The translations under genes were made by a program, and so were the position numbers. Positions 13,104 through 21,724 of a stretch of DNA of 64,000 nucleotides are shown here, in pieces; position 1 is the first letter of the stretch; the number at the start of each line of letters is the position of its first letter. This stretch comes from Cordilura impudica. Taxonomy: Eukaryota > Arthropoda > Insecta > Diptera > Scathophagidae. The DNA lies in the NCBI GenBank assembly GCA_963682025.1, contig OY821518.1, positions 28,480,882 through 28,544,881 of the forward strand, written 5' to 3'. Under the pieces are notes generated by a model, which did no database searches, was not told the origin of the DNA, and saw nothing but the letters and a program-made list of their open reading frames with translations.

Positions 13104-15343
13104 TCCATTTTCCATTTTCCATATTTTATTTTTATTAATTTTTAATTATTAATATTTAATTTTAATGATAAAAAAATATGTGGTAAAACTTGGTTAGGCC
13201 AATGTGGCACGTGCAGTATTAATACAAACACAACTGTGACTTCAACAATTCGAAGAATTACAACATATACAACATATCTTAAGAAAAGCAACAAACACAC
13301 TGAAAAATTTTATTTTTTCAAGAGTTTTTTCAAAGTTTCATTCATAGCTCGTGAACCCTTTGACCGATTTTGACTATTTTAAATAGCAACTCCTTTGGTT
13401 GACAGACGGTCATCGGTAAATCAACTTCCCTTGTTATAAGGATCAAGCAAATATATATTTCTGGTGTCTCAGGAATTTATTTCGATGCGTTACAAACGGA
13501 ATGACGAACCTATATATACCCTCTGTGGAGGGTATAACAAGTAAGAAAATTATAGTCGGCTATACGATATCATGCTTTTAATTGGATATAGAAAATAAGC
13601 ATAAACCAAATTTGAGTGACATTATTATTAATTTGGATGCAAATATGAAAAAATTTAAATCCGATGCTACATTTATATGGGGACTAGGTCGAAAAATGGA
13701 CCAATCCTGACCATATTTGGTAAGGTCATTTATTTTGGGAAAAATCTGCGAAATAATTAGTTTTTTGATAGATTTAAGTGAGGATCGGGAATTAACTTTA
13801 TGACTAAGAAATCTCCTACAGTGTTTATTATATTAATACCGATTAATGGGTGTTATAACCACAAACAAACTAAATTTGACGCAGATGTATTGGATAATTT
13901 GGTCTTATGGCAATTTAAGTCAATCTCATGGGGCTAGGTTTTTAGCAATTTCAATAGCATTCGTCCTATGGCTGATAAAACCTTATAAGATACATTCATA
14001 TTCATTAAAATATATTCATATATCCGACCTGTAGTTTGATTACAAGGTTTACGTGGACACACAGACGGACAGACAGATGGACGCACAGACGGACGGGCAT
14101 CGACTCAGAAAGTTTCTGATTTTGCAAAAAAAATTTTTTTTCGAAAGATTGAAGAAATGCCTATCTAACTAAACCATTTGGGACAAATTTTGCTAAGAAC
14201 AATAGGTAAAAATTTACATGGATGAGAAAAATACCTGTTTGGCCAAAATGACAAAATTTTGCCCCCTCTAACTCAGAGAGTTCTGGACCGATCTTGTTGA
14301 AAAATTGTGTCTAAACTACTATCCAATAGGAGTAAGCTTGGTGCAAATTTCATCCCGATCGGAAGATATCGGTTTGACATAAAACGCCGCATATATTTAA
14401 TAAAATGATAACAAATTCCCACTAAAAACAGATATTAAAAGAATAAATAAAAGCTAATTAACTTTTTTGTCACCCATTTTTTATGAAAATGTTTCACAAA
14501 GCCGATTTAAATACTCTTACTATATAACTGAAATAAATTTCAATATATTTATTTTATATTTACAGTATATCCTACGAAAATTATGACAATATACAATTGC
14601 AACATTGGATGAAATTCGCCAATTACCAATACAATTCCATTATTCAAAACCCGGTTATGATTAATGAAGTTTACAACGAAATTAGTTCATTGCTTGACTT
14701 CCAATGGTGGCCTAATTTACGTTTGGGTAATTGGCAGATTTACGAAGAAGCTCTAGCTAGACATATAGAAAAGAAGACTACATCTTATGAAATCTTATCC
14801 GGTATATCCGGCGATGTAATGGCACCCATAAAAGAAACTTGTAAAAATAACTACACCATGAAAACTGTAATTGACAAAAGCAATACCAGAATACCATTGT
14901 ATGTATGGAATTACCTTCATTCAAGATTTGATAAAACAGAGAATACTAATATTGTTGTAATTGGTTTTAATTCACCATTTAATGATGTAAGAAATACATC
15001 AGCTAATTTTCCAATTGCACACATTTCATTTTATTTTATCTACTTTCAGTTCTATGCGGAAACAGATGTTGTATTCTGCCGGGATATTTGTGATAAAATT
15101 GATTGGTTAAAGAATGTACTTTCCACATTTCGCTATAGCACAATGGGCATTGTATTTTGTTGCAGTGTTGAGGAAGTTAGATCTTCAAAGCGTTTACTTG
15201 GTTTTCCGCAATTTCTGACAAAGCCAATCGAAGAAACTACACCTATCCCACCAAAAAAATCTAATTATTATGCAACTACAACAGAACCGTATCTTGAAGA
15301 CGATGAAAATAGTGGGGACGATTACAATGGAAATGATTATTAA
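8740..15343 (+). CDS. Secreted DNA/RNA non-specific endonuclease-family protein, probably catalytically dead
   Basis: Five exons join in frame: 8740-8966, 9036-9354, 9426-9505, 14566-14986 and 15050-15343, coding for 446 residues. All introns have GT/AG ends (GTGAGC, GTACGC, GTATGA, GTAAGA donors; pyrimidine-rich acceptors). Introns 1, 2 and 4 are 69, 71 and 63 bp; intron 3 is 5.06 kb. Intron 4 is a multiple of three without stops, so retention would add 21 residues in frame. Residues 1-24 form a signal peptide with core IILLLLICVTVILG. The C-terminal half resembles insect extracellular nucleases related to the Serratia enzyme (Drosophila Sid and relatives): LRLGNWQIYEEALAR (about 260-275), a YEILSGISGDV strand, IPLYVWNYL, VFCRDICDKIDWL, and GIVFCCSVEEVRSSK near the end. 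The RGH catalytic triplet expected about 35 residues before GNW is absent (NSIIQNP there), and the NxxPQ metal-binding motif reads differently (FQWWP). The tail is acidic. Family assignment is from memory of these motifs; loss of activity is inference. Confidence 0.75.
9989..10630 (+). mobile_element. H2 element lacking its (GTCC)n tract
   Basis: Starts TATACCCTAAACCGCTATGTGG and ends with the hairpin GTCAGTCTGGACCGAC followed by TATAATTTTCTTACTTGTT. The GTCY segment and its flanks are deleted (junction around 10050-10060). It sits in intron 3 of the endonuclease gene. Confidence 0.85.
11075..11887 (+). mobile_element. H2 element, near full length, nested in H3
   Basis: Complete by comparison with 39315-40089: TATACCCTATACCACTATGTGG at the left, (GTCC)n, the GAATATATTGTGATGAAATTTGG core, the AGTCGGTCTAGACCGACT hairpin and TCTTACTTGTT at the right. 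It interrupts the H3 minisatellite, so it is younger than that H3. Confidence 0.9.
11209..11275. repeat. (GTCC/GTCT)n tract inside H2
   Basis: About 15 GTCC or variant tetramers, the longest such tract in the window. Other H2 copies keep 2-5 units. (GTCY)n tracts are described for dipteran mini-me elements. Confidence 0.95.
13537..14126 (-). mobile_element. H2 element abutting H3
   Basis: ACAAGTAAGAAAATTATAGTCGG starts directly after the H3 terminus GGGTATA. It runs through TATATGGGGACTAGG to an ACAGACGGACAGACAGATGG tract and CATCGACTCAGAAAG, where it is truncated. Head-to-tail abutment is common for Helentron-like elements. Confidence 0.8.
14127..14393. repeat. TIR fragment of the 34.6-37.35 kb transposon
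   Basis: The text GGGACAAATTTTGCTAAGAACAATAGG, CCTGTTTGGCCAAAATG, CCCCCTCTAACTC and GATCTTGTTGAAAAATTGTG matches the right TIR at 37085-37345, and the left TIR in reverse. It is a solo end, with no internal sequence. Confidence 0.8.
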
Positions 15344-15399
15344 GTGATAGGTCTTTAATATATAAATTATGTGTGCATTGTAAGTGCAAAAAACTTATT

Positions 15400-15754
15400 T
15401 CAAAATACATAAAATTAAAAAGTTTGTTCCCGTATGCATTTTCTTTAAATTTATTTTACTTCGGTAACTATAAATAGTTAGAAATTAATATTCGTTCAAT
15501 CCTGACTTTGCAATACCATACAACATGTGTTTAGGAAAGGGTATAAGCCTAAAAGTGGCAAGATTCAACAATACTGTTTATTAATGGACTTCAAATTTGC
15601 CTGTCGTAGGTTCCATACAATTACAACTAAGGAGAATCGATTAAATATGCAACAGTTATTATCAGAGACAGAGTTCAATCGGGAGACTTTTTCATATGGA
15701 GACTATGACTATCAATTGTATTATATTGCTTATTTACAAGTGGGTACACTACAA
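15400..15754. other. Downstream of the endonuclease gene; unrecognised open frame
   Basis: 15403-15420 (AAATACATAAAATTAAAAAG) could serve in 3'-end formation of the endonuclease mRNA. From 15527 a plus-strand frame stays open into the following repeat (to 16000). Its first 75 codons have ordinary composition, but I recognise no domain, and the rest is repeat sequence. I do not call it a gene. Confidence 0.3.
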
Positions 15755-16300
15755 AGTGAACTTTCAGTATCCTATATCTGGAGTAATATAAAAATCAGTA
15801 ATATAAAAATCAGAGTAACGGTACCTTGTCTGATTTCACGGGATGTTAGTGTTAGTAGTCGTACTGAAAATTATCGGCTTCGGATCAGTAGGCGTGGCAC
15901 CTCTCATTCAAAGTATATATTCAATGTCACATATCTCGAGTACTATGACAGCGAGAGCTTTACAAATTCGTGTGAAGAAATCATAAATTACTCTGAGTAG
16001 CCGTATCGAAAATGGGCAGGAACGGATAAGTGAGCGTGGCACCTACCATACAAAGTGAGTTTACAAAATCCTGTATTTTGAGTAATATATAAAGGAAAGT
16101 AACGTTACCTTGAATGGTTTCACAGGCTATTAGTGGCACTTTCAATACGGATTAGTGGGCGTGGCATTCCCCTTATAAAAAGTAATTATTCGAGTACTAT
16201 AACAGGAAGTGCTTTCCAAAATTGTTTGAGGACATCTGCCACTAATAAGAGTAGCCGTACTGATAATGAGCGGAATCGGATATCGGACCATCATGGATGA
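15755..16300. repeat. Degenerate repeat cluster (GGCGTGGCACCT-containing)
   Basis: GCGTGGCACCTMTCATNCAAAGT-like segments start at about 15892, 16037 and 16160. CGAGTACTATRACAG recurs at about 15934 and 16193, and GTAGCCGTA at 15998 and 16250. This suggests two overlapping duplications of a unit near 250 bp. A related segment, GGGCGTAGCACCTCCCAT, sits at 50460. Confidence 0.7.
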
Positions 16301-16459
16301 ACCAGTTATGTTCAAGACATATGTTCGTGAGGTGATGAGGTCGCTTTTTTCGAAAATTCTTATATTTGGACCGATATAGCTCAAATGAATGCCATATACT
16401 CTTTAAACGAAACGAATGTATTTGACAAATTTTATACCCGTGCGGAGTTGCATGTCTTC

Positions 16460-17029
16460 CATCGGACGCATCCTCAGGTGGCGGATGCCCGGTAGATATA
16501 CAGAGTAAGTGGGAAATAAAACACCACAGATATCCATTTAATATCTGTGTCAGAATGAACGGTTCATGATAGGCATCTGTTCCTCTAGTAGAGGCCGCCT
16601 TACGTAAGAAAAGTAAGCCTAGATACTTAGCTAGCAGCCCTAGCATCAGGATCGGGTGCGGCAGACCAATCATCTGCTTACCCTAAATCTAAATGATTAC
16701 AGAAACCAGAACTGTGGCCCTCTGTTCCTCTCAGGAATAAATAGGAATAAATATATATATATATACCCGATAGGTGGCGCTGGTGGCATCCTCAGGTGGC
16801 GGATAGAGGGATGCCCGGTAAATATACAGGGTAAGTGGGAAATAAAATACCACTCGCGGACCAAACCATGCACCTAAATCCATGTAATGTCTGTTATATA
16901 AGAACAGTAAGCCTGGATACTCAGCTAGCAGCCATATCGGTTGCGGCAGATCGATCATCTGCTCACCCTAAATCTAAATGATTACAGAAACCAAAACTGT
17001 GGCCCTATGTTCCTCTCAGAAATAAATAG

Positions 17030-17086
<57 letters not shown>

Positions 17087-17103
17087 CGATAGGTGGCGCT
17101 GGG
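16460..17103. repeat. Two head-to-tail ~310 bp units, each followed by (TA)n and ACCCGATAGGTGGCGCTGG
   Basis: Unit 1 (16467-16747) and unit 2 (16791-17030) share GCATCCTCAGGTGGCGGAT, GATGCCCGGTA, AAGTGGGAAATAAAA, GCAGACCAATCATCTGCTTACCC-like sequence and CTGTGGCCCTNTGTTCCTCTC. Each ends in AATAAATAGGAATA and a TA tract (about 16749-16766 and 17033-17084). Both tracts are followed by the same ACCCGATAGGTGGCGCT. The layout resembles tandem copies of a target-specific non-LTR element tail, but I cannot name it. Confidence 0.75.
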
Positions 17104-17254
17104 GTTAAAATATTTACGAAAATGTGATTCTCCCTGTATATAATTTTCATAACAACAATTAGAAATTTAAATGGCAAAATCACAAAAACTTTCGACAGGT
17201 GGCGTTAGCTGTCTTACATAACTATTTTCGATGGCTGAGCTGAAATGACAATTT

Positions 17255-17475
17255 TAGCAGCAAAAAATATTTGAATCTCCGTCATTTTCAATTAAGTCGT
17301 TTGATACTATGATAGAAGAAGATGAAGGATTGGATTTTCCAACTGAATTTTTAAAATCACTCGCATTGCCAAGTTTTCCAGCACATATTTTACACTGCTT
17401 CGAAACCCAAATGCTCAAAAAATATGTAAGAGAATGCGGTTCGTTATCCAGAAAATTTTGGGTAAAATAATTGTA
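17255..17475 (+). pseudogene. Helitron helicase fragment
   Basis: Plus-strand translation reads KSFDTMIEEDEGLDFPTEFL then KSLALPSFPAHIL. This matches the VDTV..EDAVNYPTEFLNSL..PGMPPH segment between helicase motifs of Helitron RepHel proteins (recalled consensus). Divergence is high and downstream codons are unrecognisable. The next helicase piece appears at 18070. Confidence 0.65.
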
Positions 17476-17519
17476 TTGACAATTATCGATGACAAATTTA
17501 TCGCCAAAAATCACTATGA

Positions 17520-17660
17520 CTAGCAGAGCCCAGCCCTCGAAATTCGAGTGCCAATTCTAGGTAATTTTATTTTTTCATTCAATTTATTTCTTTCAATGTT
17601 TTTAATCTATTTAATTCATTAAGTTTATTTCACTATAAATATTTGTTGAACTCACAGAAA
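17520..17660 (-). mobile_element. Helitron 3' end (CTAG), body decayed
   Basis: CTAGCAGAGCCCAGCCCTCG at 17520 then AAATTCGAGTGCCAATTCTAGG is the reverse complement of the 3' terminus seen at 42285-42326, 45481-45525 and 57090-57129. It includes the CTCGAA/TTCGAG stem. The preceding base is A, so the strand reads CTAG|T as expected. I could not find the matching 5' end. Confidence 0.7.
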
Positions 17661-18069
17661 TAAAGGCCACCTTCTATACCACCTAAAGGTACTCAAATTT
17701 TTCGCAATTCATAATTCAACACAGATTATGTGTTATGCAATTATGGTAATGAAATCTGTACGTTAACTTTCGTGTTGCATAATGTAAAGTTGATTGTGCA
17801 CGTATAGCTTTCCTCAAACTAAACGAATTTAAAAAGTTAATAGCTCAAAAGAAAGAGTTTGATCCACTGAGTGTTCTGAGAGTGATTCGATCTAGATCCA
17901 TTCATTAGAAGAGGAGCTACGAGAATTCGAATTGCTTGAGTGAATGTGTCCCATAAGAAATGTACAAGGAAGAATCGCGTTTGAGTATAAATTGAGTAAG
18001 GTGGGAGTTGAGTAAATTTCAATGATTGATGATATATCTGTGTCTAAATACTTTACATTAAAAAGAAAA
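17661..18069. other. Unassigned
   Basis: No recognisable coding sequence. A weak stem, ATTCAACACAGATTATGTGTTATGCAATTATG, lies near 17712. It separates two helicase fragments and may be decayed element interior. Confidence 0.3.
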
Positions 18070-18292
18070 TGAAGGAAATCGACCGGATAGAACGGCCAGA
18101 CGAACTGACTTTAGCAAGAGATTTTCCAATTGCATTGAAATGCTTGAAATGCCCAATTTGTCTGGCATATGCAATGGCAATCAACAAATCTCAAGGTTAG
18201 CCAATGCATGTCTGGGGGCTTTGATTTGGAAAATCCATGCTTCGATCATGGTCAATTATATGTAGCCTGCGGCAGACTTAGTAAGGTAAATG
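18070..18292 (+). pseudogene. C-terminal Helitron/Helentron helicase fragment
   Basis: Reads LAYAMAINKSQG (helicase motif VI region), then a stop or frame change, then GLDLENPCFDHGQLYVACGR and LSKVNDF (recalled family form: AMTINKSQGQ...GLxLENPCFSHGQLYVACSR). It runs directly into the H1 block at 18288. It may therefore be the only trace of an autonomous H1 gene, although an insertion of H1 into a Helitron is equally possible. Confidence 0.7.
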
Positions 18293-18652
18293 ATTTTGTG
18301 TAAACATCTATACGCGCAAGGGGGTAAATTTCTATTTCACAATACAATCACAAAAACAGCGTAACACAAATCGGTGAGAGCTGTAAAACAAATCGGTGTG
18401 TGACTTATGATTGTATTGGTGAAAAAATTATGATATAAAATTGTTTTTTTATGGCAATTTTTTTAAAGCGTCATGTACGTATCACTTATTTTACAGCAAA
18501 GGGGTGTAGAATTAGCTGAAACAGTTTTTGCTATAAGTGATACATAGATGACGCTTTATGTTTGATTTTAAAAAATGACATAAAAAATCTTTAATTGTTA
18601 GATGTTTACACATCTCCCCTGTGATCGGACTCACGTGATTTTTTTTTTATAC
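18288..18652 (+). mobile_element. H1 element without internal minisatellite
   Basis: 5' block: TTTGTGTAAACATCTATACG, inverted arms CACAATACAATCA and TGATTGTATTGGTG. 3' block: GATGACGCTTTATGTTTGATTT, subterminal GATGTTTACACATC, hairpin TGTGATCGGACTCACG, T-rich end. An inverted pair, AGCGTCATGTACGTATCACTTA / TAAGTGATACATAGATGACGCT (about 18476-18562), fills the centre where other copies have minisatellites. At 0.36 kb it is the shortest complete H1. Confidence 0.75.
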
Positions 18653-18881
18653 GGCGAAAATGAAGAAGTAAAAAACATTACGTTGGCTTTACAGTAAATT
18701 ATTATTTATTAGTTTTTATTTACAGACGAACATTGTTTCATGTAAAATAAAATTGAATTTTTTAAATCGAATATAAAATTTCACATTAAATTTGATTATA
18801 TTCTTATTAAAAAAATTCCAACCGTAATTCAATTACATATCAAAACAAATCCTGGAATATAATAATAATTTTCGGCAGAAC

Positions 18882-19138
18882 TATATCTGTGGTCACAAGC
18901 ATTAACCGCCTAAGTCGAAAATTATGCTTTCGAGAAAAATAACTGTTTATATAAATGTAATGGGGCTTCGTTACGACTTAGGTCAGTATGTTTTCATTAA
19001 TAACTTTTTAATAAACAGTGTTAGAGAAATGGGGATTTCACAGATACATAAAGCGTTTTTAGTAGAACATGATAGCATACTTAACTCAAATCGTTCTTAA
19101 GTCGACTTAGGCGGTTATCGCTTGTGACCACAGATATA
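18882..19138. mobile_element. 257-bp MITE with ~37-bp TIRs
   Basis: TATCTGTGGTCACAAGC...CGCCTAAGTCGA at the left is repeated inverted at the right as TCGACTTAGGCG...GCTTGTGACCACAGATA. TA lies outside each end, compatible with a Tc1/mariner-type TA duplication. The core is non-coding. Its right end touches the next transposon. Confidence 0.8.
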
Positions 19139-21326
19139 TTAAGGTGGTTCGTCAAAAAAAGTTGAGCTTGTCACCCCTTACGATTAAAGATTAGTTGAAG
19201 ACGATTCGGAAAAATATATTTTTTTTTGCCACACCCCTGGATACCGCCCTTTTAGTTTTTTGTTCACTGCAGCGCCATTTTTGGTCCTATAATAACATGT
19301 TGCATGTCGTTGTACATGGTTTCATTGTGGCTACATTTCTTTCTTTAATAATTTTTTAATCCGACGTCAAAAATTTTTCCAACTTTCAGTATCTCAGTTC
19401 CTACCCACCCTAGTGGCAATTATTTTTAAACGAAAGTAAAGCCGCATTATTTCCATGGAACTTTTGCTTTAACAGTATTCAGCTCTTTTCATAAACAAAA
19501 AAGTTTCAGAGGTTAAACAAATAATATTACAGAACAGGTAACATAAAATAGTGCAAAAACAAAAGCGTTGACATTCCAAAGTGACGTTCTATTTTGCTCA
19601 CATTCGATTTTGTCGTTCATTTATCAAATGTCAAAAATATTTTCTCTTCATTCTGAAATTGGTTTATTTAAATTCGTTATGGTTATCATTTTTAAATATA
19701 TATATTCCAATAAATTTAATTACAATAAATAATAATTAATAAAATTTAATATTAAAACAAAATACATTTCAAAGCGTGTTATATCTGAAAAACAAAACTA
19801 CCAACAGTACGCCAAGGCATCAAATATTTTTTATATTTGAGGACAAATGGTGCACCAAATATTTATAAAAATCAATTGGTGCAATAAAATTCATCTCATG
19901 AAATAATTGAAATACCAGGTACTTATATCCAAAATTTTACGTATCAATAATAACTAATAACGTATAATTTATGTTTTAGAATTTCCGTGCCATTCTCAAA
20001 ATACTGAACGTTTTGTGCGGGTTGTTGAATCCGCAAATACGGTTACAGACGAAAGGCGCATGGGCTTTATATTTGCTAAAATAAGAAATCGCGAACAGTA
20101 TAGCAATCTCAATTCTCGCCAAAATTTGTCTTAAAAAAGTTGTACGTCCATATTTTATTTTTAAAAGTTTCATCAAATTAATGTGGCTTTCATTTCACAA
20201 AAAGAGTTGTCATATCTCAAAAACACAATAATCAGCCCAATTACGAATATTCTCAAGGAAAATCTTTCTCACGGAAAATACTTTTCTCGAGAAAAAAATC
20301 CTCCAATTATAAAACCCGCGTGAACAAAAAAATGAATAAATGGCATCATCGAATTTCGAAGCTAGTTGTTTTGCTTATTGACAATTAATTTTCTATTTTA
20401 TTTTTTTGTATATGCAAACGGAAATAAATTTATTTTAAAGAAACATTAAATAAAAAATGAATAGCATAGCTATGATGCAAGCACTCGTGGAGGAAATTGA
20501 TGTTTTAGCACAACAACAACGAAATAGCTAAAGGATTGCTAGAAGTCAATTGCGGGCTGAATCTATGGAAAACGCAATCAATGCCTGAATTGGCTCTCAT
20601 TAAAGTTAACAAAAGTTGAAGTTTGGCTTTATTTGTGGTCTTCAACCTACAAGATTAATAATATATTATTTTTTTTATTTAAATTTTGTTTTATCAAAAT
20701 ACTTCTTACAGTTTTATGTAAACTCCCGTCTGTTTTGCAAGGGAAATTTTTTGAGGAAAAAAAAAACAAATTCAAGCGCACTGAGAATAACTACTTTTTT
20801 CCCGTCGAATTTTTTTCCGTAGGAATTTTTATTCATAATAGGGGAAAAGGGAGAAGTGAGAAATTTCATGCGGAATTTTTGTTTAGAATTGGGCTGAATA
20901 TGAGTTGACATATTTGATCATTTGATTAATGCATTTTTTTAAACCTCTGTAACTTTTTTGTTTATGAATAGAAGTTAATACTTTTGAAGAAAAAATTTCA
21001 TGAAATTAATGCCGCTTTCCTTGTGTTTAAAAATTGTCGGCATTAGGGTGGGTAGGAACCGAGATTGTCAAAGTCACTAACAAGAATTTGACGTCGGAGC
21101 AAAAATTATTAAAAGGATAAATGTAGCTATTATGAAGGCATGAACAATATACAATATGTTGTGATCGGAATATAAATGGCGACGTAGTATACAAAAAACT
21201 AAAAGGGCGGTATCCAGGGGCGTGGGAAAAAAATAAAAAAATATTTTTCCTAATCGTCTGCAATTAATCTTTAATCATAGGGTGTGACTGGCTCGACTTT
21301 TTTTTCTATGGCGCCCGAACCACCTT
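19139..21326. mobile_element. Long-TIR DNA transposon, PIF/Harbinger-like
   Basis: The ends are inverted copies about 390 bp long (19141-19530 and about 20935-21325). Shared landmarks are AGGTGGTTCG, TTAATCNTNNG, GCCACACCCCTGGATACCGCC, CTTTTAGTTTTTTGT, CCGACGTCAAA and CCCACCCTA. TTA flanks both ends if the element is read as AGGTGG...CCACC, which fits a 3-bp TWA target as in PIF/Harbinger. The interior holds only a possible transposase N-terminus (20458-20590) and non-coding DNA. Superfamily is inferred. Confidence 0.7.
20458..20590 (+). pseudogene. Possible transposase N-terminus
   Basis: ATG at 20458 opens MNSIAMMQALVEEIDVLAQQ, then QRNS, a stop, and RIARSQLRAESMENAINA. Arg-rich RR..RRxLRDxSNP stretches are usual near the N-terminus of Harbinger transposases, and this is weakly similar. 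The frame dies at once and no DDE domain is present in the element. Confidence 0.3.
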
Positions 21327-21724
21327 ACCATATATGTAAAAATAGGTTGTCCTATGTTCGTCATTTTATAACTTGAGAACCACTCAACCAATTTACAAAT
21401 CACTTCATGCGTTGGAAAGCTCTACTTTCACTGATGGTTTACCAAAAAAAAACATCGAAAACTATTTACGCATATGCGTTTTAGGCACACTTTTGTGATG
21501 GTGTGTTTTTCCCATCTTAAATGTTTGCATTTTTCTTGTGAGAAATAAATTTTGTCGGTATCGGCTCTGCTTGCGCGCGTCATTTGACTTAATTTCTGTG
21601 TGTTTATTGGTTGTCATTTAAGTTTACATTGTCATTTTTTAATCATTAATTTGAATTCATTCAGTTAAAACTAAAAAAAAAATAGAGACAATTTCTTATA
21701 TTACCAGAGTAAAATTATTCAACA

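Larger units (their letters stand above)
10757..13145. repeat. (TTTTTCATTTTCCA)n minisatellite, split by an H2 insertion
   Basis: Units of 6-8 bases (CATTTTC, CATTTTT, CATTTCC) occupy 10757-11070 and 11890-13145. A variant-rich stretch (CCATTTGTC, GCATTTTTC, CACTTTTC, TCATTTCGC) at about 12025-12290 is repeated at about 12765-12990. This indicates duplication of blocks roughly 0.7 kb long. Confidence 0.9.
10706..13536 (-). mobile_element. H3 Helentron-like element with nested H2
   Basis: The left end TCAAGTAAGAGTGTTAAA is followed by the palindrome TTCGGCTGGGCCGAA and then TTGATACCCTCCAC. The right end is CCCTCTGTGGAGGGTATAA. The inverse match TACCCTCCAC/GTGGAGGGTA is the subterminal pair. 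Right of the minisatellite, 13150-13536 matches the second H3 copy at 55640-56085 (GTGGTAAAACTTGGTTAGGCC, CACGTGCAGTATTAATA, CATTCATAGCTCGTG). The nested H2 occupies 11075-11887. Confidence 0.85.
9506..14565 (+). other. Intron 3 of the endonuclease gene, expanded by transposons
   Basis: Donor AAAAG|GTATGA, acceptor TTTACAG|TATATC. It contains an H2 copy (9989-10630), an H3 copy with its own nested H2 (10706-13536), an adjoining H2 (13537-14126) and a TIR fragment of the 34.6 kb element (14127-14393). Roughly 4.3 of 5.06 kb is mobile DNA, while the other three introns of the gene are below 75 bp. Confidence 0.8.

Noticed and set aside
15527..16000. 157-codon plus-strand frame
   Set aside because: The second half lies in a repeat cluster, and no domain or splice context is seen in the first half.
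16242..16958. Minus-strand frames of 75-143 codons (MIGLPHPI..., MIDLPQPI...)
   Set aside because: Both arise from the duplicated ~310-bp unit and shift frame between its copies.
17254..17514. Minus-strand 86-codon frame
   Set aside because: The plus strand of the same DNA carries recognisable Helitron helicase text; the minus frame is its shadow.
19139..21326. Polinton/Maverick assignment because of the ~390-bp TIRs
   Set aside because: Only 2.2 kb, no polymerase or integrase text, and the flanks do not give a 6-bp duplication; TTA fits Harbinger better.
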